Shown here: one piece after another, positions 6,716 to 13,582 of the stretch
Layout: each line of letters opens with the position of its first letter
How positions within the stretch are numbered: position 1 is the stretch's first letter
Source: Calditrichia bacterium
Lineage (GTDB): Bacteria; Calditrichota; Calditrichia; Calditrichales; Calditrichaceae
Assembly (NCBI GenBank): GCA_027039465.1
Contig: JALWEA010000049.1
Span: forward strand, 1-17,804
Length of the DNA: 17,804 nucleotides
Reading direction: 5' to 3'
Made by a program: the position numbers and the translations under genes
Notes under the pieces: generated by a model
Databases searched by the model: none
The model's input: the letters and a program-made list of their open reading frames with translations, nothing else
Told to the model about the DNA's origin: nothing

Positions 6716-7077
6716 AACGGCTTCCTGCTCTTTTACATTTGACTTCGATATTTCGTTAATTGTAAAGTTAATAAAACGTACCGCTTAAAACAACCACATT
6801 TCATGAATTTCAAAACAGTGTTTAATTGTTTGTTTACAGAGAAATTACACGGAATTTCCCTGTAAGATTTATTACAACTTTGTGAAAGTATATTACAAAT
6901 TATTCAATTTTAATGCAAAGGGAATTAAATGAAAAAAGTTTCGGTTCGGTTAGAAAACTTTGAGAAAACAATAGGCGTTTTTAATGCTTTCAAATTAAGG
7001 ATTGATATCTTTGGACAAAAGATAAGTCTGAATCATGCTTGCATTATTCCGCTAAAAACGACTTTGGCTTTTTCGCT
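6716..7077. other. Spacer upstream of nfnA with dyads
   Basis: This 362-base AT-rich spacer lies between the dprA stop and the nfnA start, both on the minus strand, so the nfnAB promoter should be here. It contains a near-perfect 21-nt dyad at 6845-6865, a weaker dyad at 6879-6899, and the word TTACA four times between 6834 and 6897. A plus-strand frame begins at 6929 with an AAAGGGA ribosome-binding-like sequence but runs 115 nt into the 3' end of dprA; I do not call it a gene. No clear terminator for dprA was seen. Confidence 0.5.
6845..6865. promoter_or_regulatory. 21-nt near-perfect dyad, candidate operator
   Basis: TTACA, one base, GGAA, one central T, TTCC, one base, TGTAA. Nine of the ten base pairs match; only the C/C at arm position 6 fails. 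It lies about 130 nt upstream of the nfnA ATG. A dyad this size with a mismatch at one position is typical of a dimeric regulator site, but which regulator is unknown. Confidence 0.4.
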
Positions 7078-8169
7078 TTACAACCGTACAAACATTTTAC
7101 CGGCCATTTGGCGAATTAGCCCCATGAGTTCAAGCGTGAGCAAACTGCTTAATGTTTCACCTGGAGAAAGTCCGGTTTTAATGGCAATCTGATCCACATG
7201 CAACGGATCACCCGAAAGAACATCGTAAATCTTTTTGGCGGAACCTTCCAACTTTGGTTCGGGACGGGTAGCACGTTCACGTTGCAGTTGGATTTGCGGC
7301 GCCAAAACATCAATGATCTCTTCCGGATGTTCCACCAAGAGCGCCCCTTCTTTAATCAATTTATGACAGCCCGCACTTTTGGGCGTAAGCATGGAAGCCG
7401 GAACGGCAAAAACTTCACGATTTTGATCATTGGCGTACATGGCGGTCAATAAAGCCCCGCTTTTGGCGCCGGCTTCGGTTACCAATACGCCAACACTAAT
7501 ACCGCTGATAATGCGATTCCGTTTGGGAAAGTTCATGGCATCCGGACGGGTTCCCATGGGGTATTCTGTGAGAATAAGGCCATGCTCCGTCATTTGTTCG
7601 AACAGTTGTTTGTTTTCGGGAGGGTAGAGCACATCCAATCCGTTGCCCAAAACCGCAATGGTAAAGGCATTATTTTGCAACGCCGTTCTGTGGGCAATGG
7701 AATCGACACCGCGGGCAAAACCGCTAATAATGCCAAAATGATTCTGCGCCAAAACCCGCACGAATTTTTCCGTAACCAACTTACCGTAATTCGAAGGTAC
7801 GCGCGTGCCGACAACAGCAATGGCCGGGGTTTCCAAGGCTTCTAATTTTCCTTTGAAAAACAGAAAAGCCGGCGGATCGTAAATGCGTTTCAAAGAGTCG
7901 GGATAATCATCGTCCCAATAACTTAAGACTTGTACATCATATTCTTTGATTTTTTGCAATTGCGTTCGAACAAATTCTTTATCCGGGCCTGCTTTGATGC
8001 GTTCGGCCGTTTTGCGGTCAATCCCTTCGATGCCGATCAGTTGCCGATACCCGGCTTCCATTACCGCTTCGGGAGAGCCCAAAACGGAAATCAATTTACG
8101 TAAGCGCGTGGGACCAACCAAAGGTATGGACGACAATTCAAGTAAGGCTTCCAATGAAAATCGGCTCAT
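7078..8169 (-). CDS. dprA: DNA-processing protein DprA
   Basis: 363 residues, normal length. Residues 1-60 form the helical N-terminal region with HhH-like GIEGIDRKTAERI. The Rossmann-like core carries GTR (121-123), SGFARGVD (149-156), GNG (175-177), FPKRNRIISG (214-223) and TEAGAKSGAL (231-240). The C-terminal winged helix is about 312-363. DprA loads RecA on single-stranded DNA taken up during natural transformation. The family is also kept in species not known to be competent. Its ATG overlaps the obg stop codon as ATGA, suggesting translational coupling. No other competence gene is in the window. Confidence 0.96.
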   Translation of the reverse strand: MSRFSLEALLELSSIPLVGPTRLRKLISVLGSPEAVMEAGYRQLIGIEGIDRKTAERIKAGPDKEFVRTQLQKIKEYDVQVLSYWDDDYPDSLKRIYDPPAFLFFKGKLEALETPAIAVVGTRVPSNYGKLVTEKFVRVLAQNHFGIISGFARGVDSIAHRTALQNNAFTIAVLGNGLDVLYPPENKQLFEQMTEHGLILTEYPMGTRPDAMNFPKRNRIISGISVGVLVTEAGAKSGALLTAMYANDQNREVFAVPASMLTPKSAGCHKLIKEGALLVEHPEEIIDVLAPQIQLQRERATRPEPKLEGSAKKIYDVLSGDPLHVDQIAIKTGLSPGETLSSLLTLELMGLIRQMAGKMFVRL

Positions 8170-9161
8170 TCGTATTCTTCTTTTAAGGATGCTTGCTCAA
8201 CCAATTGAAAAAATGAATCTTTCAGTTCGTTCAAATGATCGCCGCGCACGGCGGAAATCGGCAATACTGTTAAATCCTTTTCAAAAGAAGGCAAACCGTC
8301 GTCTTCATTAATCAAATCGATTTTGGTTAACACAATCATGAAGGGCTTTTGTACCAATTGCTCGCTGTACGCTTTTAATTCATGGTACAAAGTCTGAAAT
8401 GTCTTTTCGGGATTCGGATCGGTGCTGTCGATCAGGTAAGCCAAAGCCCGGGTACGTTCAATGTGCTTTAAAAACTGATGCCCCAAACCTTTGCCCGTGT
8501 GGGCGCCTTCGATTAAACCCGGAATATCGGCCACAACAAAATTCCTGAAATCCCGATAAGCAACAATACCCAAATTCGGTTCAAGGGTTGTGAAAGGATA
8601 ATCCGCAATTTTGGGCCGTGCTTTGGAAATTCTGGAAAGCAAAGTGGATTTTCCGGCATTGGGTAAACCGACCAACCCGATATCGGCAATAAGCTTAAGT
8701 TCCAATTCTATCCAGCGCTCTTCTCCCGGCTGTCCTGGTTCCCATTCTCTAGGACTACGGTGGGTGGGTGTGGCAAAACGGGCATTCCCGCGGCCGCCAC
8801 GTCCGCCTTTTGCTACCACCAAACGCTGACCATGCTCGATAATATCGCCCAATATTTCACCGGATTCGGCATCCTTTACCAAAGTTCCCAAAGGCACCTG
8901 CAGGACAATACTTTCGCCTTTTTTCCCGTGCTTATTATCACCCATGCCGTGTTGCCCGCGTTTGGCTTTGTACAACTTGTGGTACGAATAATCCTGCAAA
9001 GTGCGCAGGTTCTGATTACCTTCCAAAATAATACTGCCGCCGTGGCCTCCATCGCCGCCGTCCGGGCCTCCCTTGGGAACAAACTTTTCACGATGGAAAC
9101 TCATGCAGCCGCTTCCGCCGTGACCGGCAATCACATGTATTTTTACATAATCGATAAACAT
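8166..9161 (-). CDS. obg: Obg/CgtA GTPase, ribosome assembly factor
   Basis: 331 residues. The glycine-rich Obg fold covers about 1-158 (GGSGCMSF, GGPDGGDGGHGG, KGGRGGRGN). The GTPase domain has G1 GLPNAGKS (165-172), switch I DYPFTTLEPNLG (187-198), G3 DIPG (212-215), G4 TKID (279-282) and G5 SAV (303-305). It ends soon after G5, so the optional C-terminal OCT domain is absent. It acts in late 50S ribosome assembly and stress signalling. No good Shine-Dalgarno lies before the ATG; the start is set by the invariant MFIDYVKI opening. The usual neighbours rplU-rpmA are not here; dprA follows with overlap. Confidence 0.97.
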   Translation of the reverse strand: MFIDYVKIHVIAGHGGSGCMSFHREKFVPKGGPDGGDGGHGGSIILEGNQNLRTLQDYSYHKLYKAKRGQHGMGDNKHGKKGESIVLQVPLGTLVKDAESGEILGDIIEHGQRLVVAKGGRGGRGNARFATPTHRSPREWEPGQPGEERWIELELKLIADIGLVGLPNAGKSTLLSRISKARPKIADYPFTTLEPNLGIVAYRDFRNFVVADIPGLIEGAHTGKGLGHQFLKHIERTRALAYLIDSTDPNPEKTFQTLYHELKAYSEQLVQKPFMIVLTKIDLINEDDGLPSFEKDLTVLPISAVRGDHLNELKDSFFQLVEQASLKEEYE

Positions 9162-9319
9162 CTTTTTATGCTCACATTCTTTGATTTTTTAACGTTAAGA
9201 TTTGGAGAGTTTAACCGTTTTGGCCGTTTTGAGTTCCGTGGCCGAACAGCATTAACTTTAAAGCATTCAAACGACTTCAATCGCTTCCACTCAAACAAGC
9301 GGCTAAAACGTTTTTTGAA
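9162..9319. other. Spacer upstream of obg
   Basis: This 158-base spacer on the minus strand lies between the stop of the PorV/PorQ-like gene and the start of obg. I see neither a T-tailed terminator nor a convincing -35/-10 pair. The gap suggests that obg-dprA has its own promoter. Confidence 0.35.
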
Positions 9320-10330
9320 TTAATGAATACTTCCGGAAACACCAAAACGGTGAATGCTGCCAAGGTCTTGCAAATTGGAATAGGCATAGTCAAAACGGAA
9401 CGATTTCCAGTAAATGGCCAGTCCGCCGGATACGCCGCCGAAATTCCCCTGCGAGGTTGATCCGGTTTCCAAATCCTGATGCAAGGTGTGATTATAGCCC
9501 AGGCGCAATCGTAAATGTTTGCTCAGTGTTAATTCCCCTCCGGCGGAGAACCGTTTAAAGCGGTCGTACCATTCTTTCGAATCCTGATTCAAGCCGCGCA
9601 ACATCACACTGACTTCCAGCGGCAAATGGGCCAATTTTTTACTAACGCCGATATTTAGCATATTGGGCAACGGCTCTTTAACATTTCCGTATTTTTTGAC
9701 ATTCCAGCCGGTATTCAGCAGCGTGACCGCAAAATACAAATCCTTTTCAAACGGTGCGGCATATTGCAGGCCGAAATCAAAAGCAATAGCCTGAGCCGAA
9801 TATTTTTCAATTTGCGAGAAGGCATATTTGGCGCTTACCCCATAAGAGAAATGGCTGTCCAAATTTCCGGCCTGCGTTAAGGTTAAGGCAAAATCATGGG
9901 CAGAAAACGATTCTCCGGTAGGCACGGCATACTGATCGGTTGCCTCAAAATTGCCGTAGTCCATGTAAGTAACCGCCACAGCCACGCGATGCAAATAGGG
10001 TGCGTTAAAACTGTAAGCGGCCTGCCCGCCATTGATATCCAAAAGATAATTGGTGTAATTAAAGAAAAAACGCTTGCCGTCAACGCTGACCAATCCGGCA
10101 GGATTGATATTAATCGTATTTAAATCACCCCGCATGGTCATAAAGGCCGAACCCATTGCCGCCGAACGCGGTGAAAAATCGGTGCTTAAAAAAGAAAATC
10201 CCGAAGTTAAACCGGCAAAAGCCGTAGGAACATTGATCATTATCATCAACAGAACCGCTAATCCGATCTTTGCACCTGCCTGCCGGTGGGAAAACGTACC
10301 TTTTGTAAAAGAAATTATTTTATTCAGCAT
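9320..10330 (-). CDS. PorV/PorQ-like outer-membrane protein
   Basis: 336 residues. A long signal sequence ends at VPTAFA before GLTSGF. The mature N-terminus has FSPRSAAMGSAFMTMRGDLNTININPAGL, the AMGSA...D...NPA pattern typical of the PorV/PorQ/UPF0164 family of barrels. Repeated amphipathic strands with many aromatics follow, ending in a terminal SIH. In Bacteroidetes, PorV and PorQ belong to the type IX secretion system, but family members also occur without that system, and no other por gene is visible here. The gene overlaps the end of murI by 11 nt and has a GAGG ribosome binding site 6 nt upstream within murI, so it is the third gene of the amidase-murI unit. Confidence 0.85.
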   Translation of the reverse strand: MLNKIISFTKGTFSHRQAGAKIGLAVLLMIMINVPTAFAGLTSGFSFLSTDFSPRSAAMGSAFMTMRGDLNTININPAGLVSVDGKRFFFNYTNYLLDINGGQAAYSFNAPYLHRVAVAVTYMDYGNFEATDQYAVPTGESFSAHDFALTLTQAGNLDSHFSYGVSAKYAFSQIEKYSAQAIAFDFGLQYAAPFEKDLYFAVTLLNTGWNVKKYGNVKEPLPNMLNIGVSKKLAHLPLEVSVMLRGLNQDSKEWYDRFKRFSAGGELTLSKHLRLRLGYNHTLHQDLETGSTSQGNFGGVSGGLAIYWKSFRFDYAYSNLQDLGSIHRFGVSGSIH

Positions 10331-11195
10331 GAACCACCTCGTTCAAATTTTGTAATAACGGTGAAGACGATTTTTCAATCAGAAAGCGGTCAAAATCGAC
10401 GCGCTCCACTTTCGGTAATTGTTTGCCTAAAAAAATCGACCCGATGCGCGAAAAAGCTTCCGGACTGTCGCTCACAAAATATTGATCTTCGCTTTGTTTG
10501 ACTTTCGGATTCAACAAATCCAAATCCTTTAATATCTTTTGTACGGCTTTGGCCGTTTCTTTACCGGAATCGATCAGTTTTACCTGCGGGCCGACAATGC
10601 GTTGAATAACCGGTTCGAGTAACGGATAATGCGTACACCCTAAGATGATGGTATCGACCCCGGCTTCCATTAAAGGCTTCAAATACTTTTTCAGAGTCAG
10701 CACGGTAACTTCGCCGTCAAGCCAGCCTTCCTCCACCAAAGGCACCAGCAAAGGGCAAGGCTGTCCCAAAACTTCGGCTTCAGGCATTCGGTTCAGAATG
10801 GCCTGCGTATACGATCCGCTGCCAATTGTAGCCGAGGTGCCGATTACGCCAATTTTCTTGTTTTTGGTTTCTTTTACCGCGGCTATGGCTCCGGGCTCCA
10901 CCACACCGACAACGGGAATATCGAGACGATTCTGCAAAATCGGTAATGCGGAAGAAGAAGCCGTGTTACAGGCCACGACCAAAAGCTTGATGTCAAATTC
11001 CAGCAAAAAGAGAGCGTCTTCCATGGCAAAACGCTGAATCAACCATTTTGATTTCGTTCCGTAGGGAATGCGCGCGGTATCTCCGAAATAGACCAAATGT
11101 TCATTGGGCAAAATACGCTGTAATTGTTTAACCACGGTTAAACCGCCCAATCCCGAATCAAAAACTCCGATCGGCTGTTCGTTTTCGTTTTTCAT
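10320..11195 (-). CDS. murI: Glutamate racemase
   Basis: 291 residues, typical length. It interconverts L- and D-glutamate in the cytoplasm to supply D-glutamate for peptidoglycan. The motifs are in order: FDSGLGGLTV (12-21, with D13-S14), YFGDTARIPYG (36-46), ACNTASS with catalytic C76, and LGCTHYPLL with catalytic C187. The ATG overlaps the amidase stop codon (ATGA), and the barrel gene overlaps its own 3' end, so translation of the three genes is likely coupled. Confidence 0.97.
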   Translation of the reverse strand: MKNENEQPIGVFDSGLGGLTVVKQLQRILPNEHLVYFGDTARIPYGTKSKWLIQRFAMEDALFLLEFDIKLLVVACNTASSSALPILQNRLDIPVVGVVEPGAIAAVKETKNKKIGVIGTSATIGSGSYTQAILNRMPEAEVLGQPCPLLVPLVEEGWLDGEVTVLTLKKYLKPLMEAGVDTIILGCTHYPLLEPVIQRIVGPQVKLIDSGKETAKAVQKILKDLDLLNPKVKQSEDQYFVSDSPEAFSRIGSIFLGKQLPKVERVDFDRFLIEKSSSPLLQNLNEVVHAE

Positions 11196-12742
11196 AATGC
11201 GCTTTCAAAGTCCTTTTTGAATTTAATAATGCCGTCACAAATGCCCAGCGCCACCTTAGCCTGCGTCGACTTGCTGCGCAGGAGCCGCGCTTCATGCTTG
11301 TTGGAAATAAATCCCGTCTCCACCAAAACATTTGGCATGGTAGCATTGACCATCACATAAAACGGCCCCTGCTTCACTCCGCGATCTTTCATCCCCTCGG
11401 AACGCAGACGGTTTCGGAGCGAACGTTGTACAATGGTCGCCAAATACTGGCTGTATTTAATAAAGGCATTCTGTGCCATTGTTGCAAGTACAAAATTAAT
11501 CCCTTGATATCTTTTTTTGTCTTCGGATGTTTCAAATTCAATAGACTTGTTTTCCAGCAGAACCGTTTTACTGGCTTTGGCGTTTTTATCGGCGCTCAAA
11601 AAGTAGGTCTCAAAGCCGTTAACCGAGTGCCTGGGATTTGAATTGCAATGAATGCTGACAAATAATTTGCCGTTATTCTGATTGGCAAATTGCGTGCGTT
11701 GCCATAAAGGAATAAAAACATCCGTTTTTCGCGTGAACAAAATTTTGACATCAGGCAATCTCTTTTTAAGATATTCACCGAGTTTTAAAGCAATCTTCAG
11801 AACAATATCTTTTTCTTTTAAATGATAGTAACCCAATGCACCCGGGTCTTTTCCGCCGTGGCCTGGATCGATGACAATGGTGTCAATCATCCAGGCGGAT
11901 TTTTGATTTTCAAGTTCATCGTTTACATTATCGGCCGGTTGTTCTTCCTGTGTATCGTTTTGCGCGATTTCCTTAAAACGCAACGTTAGCAAAACCTGAC
12001 TCAAATCCGGATTGTAAATAGCTTCATAATCATGAGGAATTTTTTTCAGTCGGAAACCGATGGAGAGCAATCGGGCAAACTGCACGGCACGCATTTCGGC
12101 CACCACTGGATCTTTTAATTTTTTGGTAAAGGTTTTGGCGTTTCCCTTCCCCCCGATCAATTCCAAATAAAGCCAACCGTTGACCAAACGCGTATTTATT
12201 TTACCGGCCGGGAACGGTTTGGTTGTGTTCAATGCGATAAGCGTTCCGTTGGCCTTTTGCTCGATCGAAACAGAAAGAACATTTGTGCTTTTTGCTCCAA
12301 AACGAATTTGCGGTACATTGGGCAAATATTCCAAATGAAGTTCCGTGAAATCATTTACAACCTGACAAAATTCTCGAACCGGCACCCAAACGGAACCTTC
12401 GTTCCACACGGGCTGATTCAATATTTGAATGATTTGATCATTGACCACCACAAAAGGATTGTCGGCGGTGAACTTCAGTTTGATCTCGCCGATTTTGAGA
12501 ACCGATTTCTTGCGCGTATTATTGGTAAAAATTCCGTAATTGCCAAGATTGGCAAAATCATCCAAATTCAGGTAATAGGCTTTACCGGCCATCAACGCCG
12601 TCAAATCCGTTTTTTTGCCGTCGGCCAAAACGATTTTCAAAAAATGTTTGTATTTTGTTTGAGCTTTTAACGTTTTCAACGGACGAAACAAAAAAAGCAC
12701 TAACGAATAAAAGAAATCCTTAACGAATTCCCGACGAAACAT
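11192..12742 (-). CDS. N-acetylmuramoyl-L-alanine amidase (Amidase_3) with N-terminal AMIN-like domain
   Basis: 516 residues. The C-terminal zinc amidase domain spans about 286-512: DPGHGGKDPGALG with H295, E310 (KEKD), SIHCNS with H365, and catalytic E475 in LVETGFIS. It cleaves the bond between muramic acid and the stem peptide, probably in the periplasm at division or daughter-cell separation. Residues 34-150 look like a copper-amine-oxidase-N-like fold (VVVNDQIIQI, GSVWVPVREF) and 156-256 like an AMIN domain that targets the enzyme to the wall. The N-terminus MFRREFVKDFFYSLVLFLF is a short, unusual signal-like segment with no clear cleavage site until about LKAQ. AGGGG lies 5 nt before the ATG. 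It is the first gene of the amidase-murI-barrel unit. Confidence 0.93.
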   Translation of the reverse strand: MFRREFVKDFFYSLVLFLFRPLKTLKAQTKYKHFLKIVLADGKKTDLTALMAGKAYYLNLDDFANLGNYGIFTNNTRKKSVLKIGEIKLKFTADNPFVVVNDQIIQILNQPVWNEGSVWVPVREFCQVVNDFTELHLEYLPNVPQIRFGAKSTNVLSVSIEQKANGTLIALNTTKPFPAGKINTRLVNGWLYLELIGGKGNAKTFTKKLKDPVVAEMRAVQFARLLSIGFRLKKIPHDYEAIYNPDLSQVLLTLRFKEIAQNDTQEEQPADNVNDELENQKSAWMIDTIVIDPGHGGKDPGALGYYHLKEKDIVLKIALKLGEYLKKRLPDVKILFTRKTDVFIPLWQRTQFANQNNGKLFVSIHCNSNPRHSVNGFETYFLSADKNAKASKTVLLENKSIEFETSEDKKRYQGINFVLATMAQNAFIKYSQYLATIVQRSLRNRLRSEGMKDRGVKQGPFYVMVNATMPNVLVETGFISNKHEARLLRSKSTQAKVALGICDGIIKFKKDFESAL

Positions 12743-12927
12743 AGCGACCCCTGTTCAATCCTTTGGTCTGCACTTCTTATTGATCAAAATTAAACGAATC
12801 TTACTGCAATCCCAAAATAATTTTTTGATTTATTTGAAACCTTTGAAAAATTAATTCGCGATCTTTAACTCACCCCCTTGTTCCCCCTCTTTTCTTCGAA
12901 GAGATGGGGACGTAATCCGGTGATCAA

Positions 12928-12943
12928 CATGGACTTAGCCATG
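12928..12943. repeat. REP-like palindrome CATGG-ACTTAG-CCATG
   Basis: A 5-bp inverted repeat with the same core as the palindrome at 41-58 (CATGG, two bases, TTAGCCATG). The flanks do not otherwise match, so the shared unit is just the palindrome. Confidence 0.4.
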
Positions 12944-13171
12944 ATTAGTGGTGAGTGGAAATCAGCACTGAATATTTAAATTTTAAGAAAATCCTTTAAT
13001 CGCGACATTTTTTCAAAGGATTCTTGATTTAAAATTAAATTCCTTTTCCCATAACTTATTGAAATTATGGAAATATGCCTATTAATTCAAACGTTTTTAC
13101 GCCTCAACGGATTCATTTTTGAGTGAATTTAAAGCGTGAGTACAAGAAGGTTTTTACGACTGCCGGGAACG

Positions 13172-13323
13172 GGTAACTTGAAGTTGGCAGTTGGGTAAAT
13201 GGTTAAGGGTTAAGCGTTATCCGTATATTCGTTAATCGTAGAAGGTTAAATAGTTAATTAGTTAAATTGTTGAATGGGGGAATGGGAATGGTTATTTGTT
13301 AAATGGTAGTTGGCGTTTGGGAA
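13172..13323. repeat. GTTA-word repeat tract (7-8 bp period)
   Basis: Ten contiguous words occupy 13202-13276: GTTAAGG, GTTAAGC, GTTATCC and so on, ending at GTTGAATG (13269-13276). Each begins GTTA, GTTG, GTAT or GTAG, and lengths are 7 or 8. Less regular GGGAATG/GGTAGTTG-type words flank them. The same words occur on the opposite strand at 322-468, including the exact 17-base inverted match CGTTATCCGTATATTCG at 13215-13231. Confidence 0.7.
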
Positions 13324-13340
13324 CCTCTGCTTCATTCTGA

Positions 13341-13389
13341 CAAGTTCCCAATTCCCAGTTCCAAGTTACCAGTTCCCAGTTCCTAATCT
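13341..13389. repeat. Seven tandem heptads, consensus CCAGTTC
   Basis: Seven 7-base units with no gap. Three are exactly CCAGTTC (13355-13361, 13369-13375, 13376-13382) and three more (CAAGTTC, CCAATTC, CAAGTTA) differ by one to three bases; the last, CTAATCT, is degenerate. In length and in the run of C followed by AGTT it resembles the heptanucleotide STRR repeats of filamentous cyanobacteria. Confidence 0.8.
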
Positions 13390-13445
13390 CAGGTGGAATC
13401 GTATTGAAGGACGGATAGGCCCCTCATTGAACAAACAATGGCTTC

Positions 13446-13582
13446 CGAATAACGAATAACGCATACACGAATAACGATAATCCCAGTTCCAAGTTACTCA
13501 ATCCGAGTTCCTGGAGCTCTCTAATCTTTTATCCTTTTTCCTTTTTCATTTTTCATTTGTCTTTTGTCCTTTGTCTTTTGTC
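13446..13582. repeat. Composite heptad tract running into the hydrolase stop codon
   Basis: The units keep a 7-base step from 13446 to the end except for one inserted A at 13467. Words shift from CGAATAA (13446-13481) through CCAGTT/CAAGTT types (13482-13516) to pyrimidine words (13520-13582). On the minus strand the last part reads as nine heptads of the form GA(C/A/T)AAAN. The first begins at the G of the TGA stop codon (13581-13583) of the hydrolase gene. Confidence 0.8.

Larger units (their letters stand above)
12743..13580. other. Gene-free repeat-rich spacer
   Basis: This 838-base spacer separates the amidase start from the stop of the CocE-type hydrolase. Going right, it holds an AT-rich segment with the amidase promoter (no clear boxes chosen), a REP-like palindrome (12928-12943), an AT-rich stretch with short weak hairpins, and three word-repeat tracts (13172-13323, 13341-13389, 13446-13582). 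No frame looks like a gene and no intrinsic terminator follows the hydrolase stop. Confidence 0.7.

Noticed and set aside
7040..7077. A possible dprA terminator (GCGAAAAA...TTTTTAGC on the minus strand)
   Set aside because: The stem is interrupted and almost all A-T, with no proper T-run after it.
8760..9323. A 187-codon plus-strand frame
   Set aside because: It is antisense to the glycine-rich N-terminus of obg, whose motifs are unmistakable. The frame is open only because of GC-rich codons on the other strand.
12257..12670. A 137-codon plus-strand frame
   Set aside because: It is antisense to the N-terminal domain of the amidase and has no ribosome binding site or known domain.
13010..13140. 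Short hairpins (CCATAA/TTATGG and ATTCA/TGAAT) in the right-hand spacer
   Set aside because: The stems are only 5-6 bp in very AT-rich DNA and have no T-run, so they are expected by chance.
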